Source: Gp7-AA10 sp035636095
GTDB lineage: Bacteria; Acidobacteriota; Thermoanaerobaculia; Gp7-AA8
Direction: 5' to 3'
NCBI GenBank assembly: GCA_035636095.1
Contig: DASPZU010000111.1
Span: forward strand, 1-23,099
DNA length: 23,099 nucleotides
Shown one piece after another: positions 22,921-23,099 of the stretch. Each line of letters opens with the position of its first letter. The stretch's first letter is position 1. Below the pieces are notes generated by a model. That model made no database searches, was not told the DNA's origin, and was given only the letters and a program-made list of their open reading frames with translations. The position numbers were made by a program, and so were the translations under genes.

Positions 22921-22939
22921 ACACACAATTTGTGTGTAT
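22919..22939. promoter_or_regulatory. perfect inverted repeat covering the vapB start, likely VapBC operator
   Basis: ATACACACAA and TTGTGTGTAT flank one central base (10-bp arms). The site includes part of the vapB start codon and lies just downstream of a TTGACT (-35-like, 22950-22955), so a bound repressor would block transcription. No good -10 is seen, and a near-leaderless transcript is possible. Confidence 0.75.
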
Positions 22940-22951
22940 TGTGCGCAGAAG

Positions 22952-23099
22952 TCAAGACCGCAGCATGTAGAGCCGAAGCAGATCGAGCGCAGAATTCGTC
23001 GCGAACCATTTGAACAGCGCGCGCGTCGTCGGCCAGAAAAGCTTGCGGTACTGGTAGCGATCGGCGTCCGCGACTGCGATGTGCAGCGTGCCGACCGGT
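22952..23099 (-). CDS. 3' end of an unidentified gene, cut by window edge
   Basis: 48 codons are open from the window edge to the TGA at 22952. The peptide begins PVGTLHIAVADADRYQYRKL and ends LLRLYMLRS. Composition looks like real protein with aromatic and hydrophobic residues, but I recognise no family. Its stop overlaps the candidate -35 of vapB. One other minus-strand frame is also open here but gives an Arg/Ser/Cys-rich shadow-like peptide. Confidence 0.5.
   Translation of the reverse strand, partial: PVGTLHIAVADADRYQYRKLFWPTTRALFKWFATNSALDLLRLYMLRS

Noticed and set aside
1..23099. tRNA, rRNA, riboswitch or prophage genes
   Set aside because: I found no cloverleaf, conserved rRNA segment, riboswitch core or phage gene by reading; small ncRNAs cannot be excluded without covariance searches.

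Overview
The window is GC-rich, about 23 kb, and gene-dense, with no stretch over 150 bases lacking a gene. It looks like an Acidobacteriota-type chromosome. The main clue is an exported VWA-type protein whose N-terminal half matches the acidobacterial VWFA-related family. The core-gene order uppS-cdsA-dxr-rseP is widely conserved in bacteria and not diagnostic. The phylum assignment is an inference from gene content.

Layout. (1) Positions 1-13447 are on the minus strand and read from right to left. dapF comes first, followed by a surface-polysaccharide assembly block: a polytopic membrane protein, a GT-C-like membrane protein with a C-terminal extracytoplasmic domain, three GT2 and two GT4 glycosyltransferases, a polyprenyl-phosphate sugar-1-phosphate transferase (WbaP/WcaJ type), a small membrane-anchored protein, a second GT-C-like membrane protein, and a PLP-dependent aromatic-amino-acid-type decarboxylase cut by the left edge. 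From dapF to the DUF1972-type GT4, eight genes overlap end to start, so one translationally coupled operon is likely. No obvious Wzx flippase or Wzy polymerase is present; the polytopic proteins are the only candidates for such steps. (2) Positions 13572-20261 are on the plus strand: the exported VWA protein (TTG start with a strong Shine-Dalgarno), truA, uppS, cdsA, dxr and rseP. UppS makes the undecaprenyl carrier that the sugar transferase on the other strand would load, and Dxr supplies isoprenoid precursors for it. (3) Positions 20314-23099 hold an SDR oxidoreductase (-), a divergent HTH/WYL regulator (+), a VapBC-type toxin-antitoxin pair (-) and the 3' end of an unidentified gene (-).

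The most interesting signal is a set of short-unit (7-8 bp) repeat elements. Four intergenic ones (2664-2751, 15250-15303, 16866-16932, 21331-21385) are hairpins whose arms are built from tandem heptamers or octamers. Their units differ, but the architecture is the same and each ends 4-6 nt before a start codon, where a Shine-Dalgarno should be; none of the four genes has one. Related tandem units (2401-2428, 6323-6355) and a perfect 18-bp-arm palindrome (5681-5719) lie in frame inside glycosyltransferase-type genes, encoding apparent loop insertions. A further hairpin (20264-20324) supplies the stop codon of the SDR gene. Separately, three islands of 39-48 bp with almost only A/T-ending codons interrupt three genes of the polysaccharide operon.
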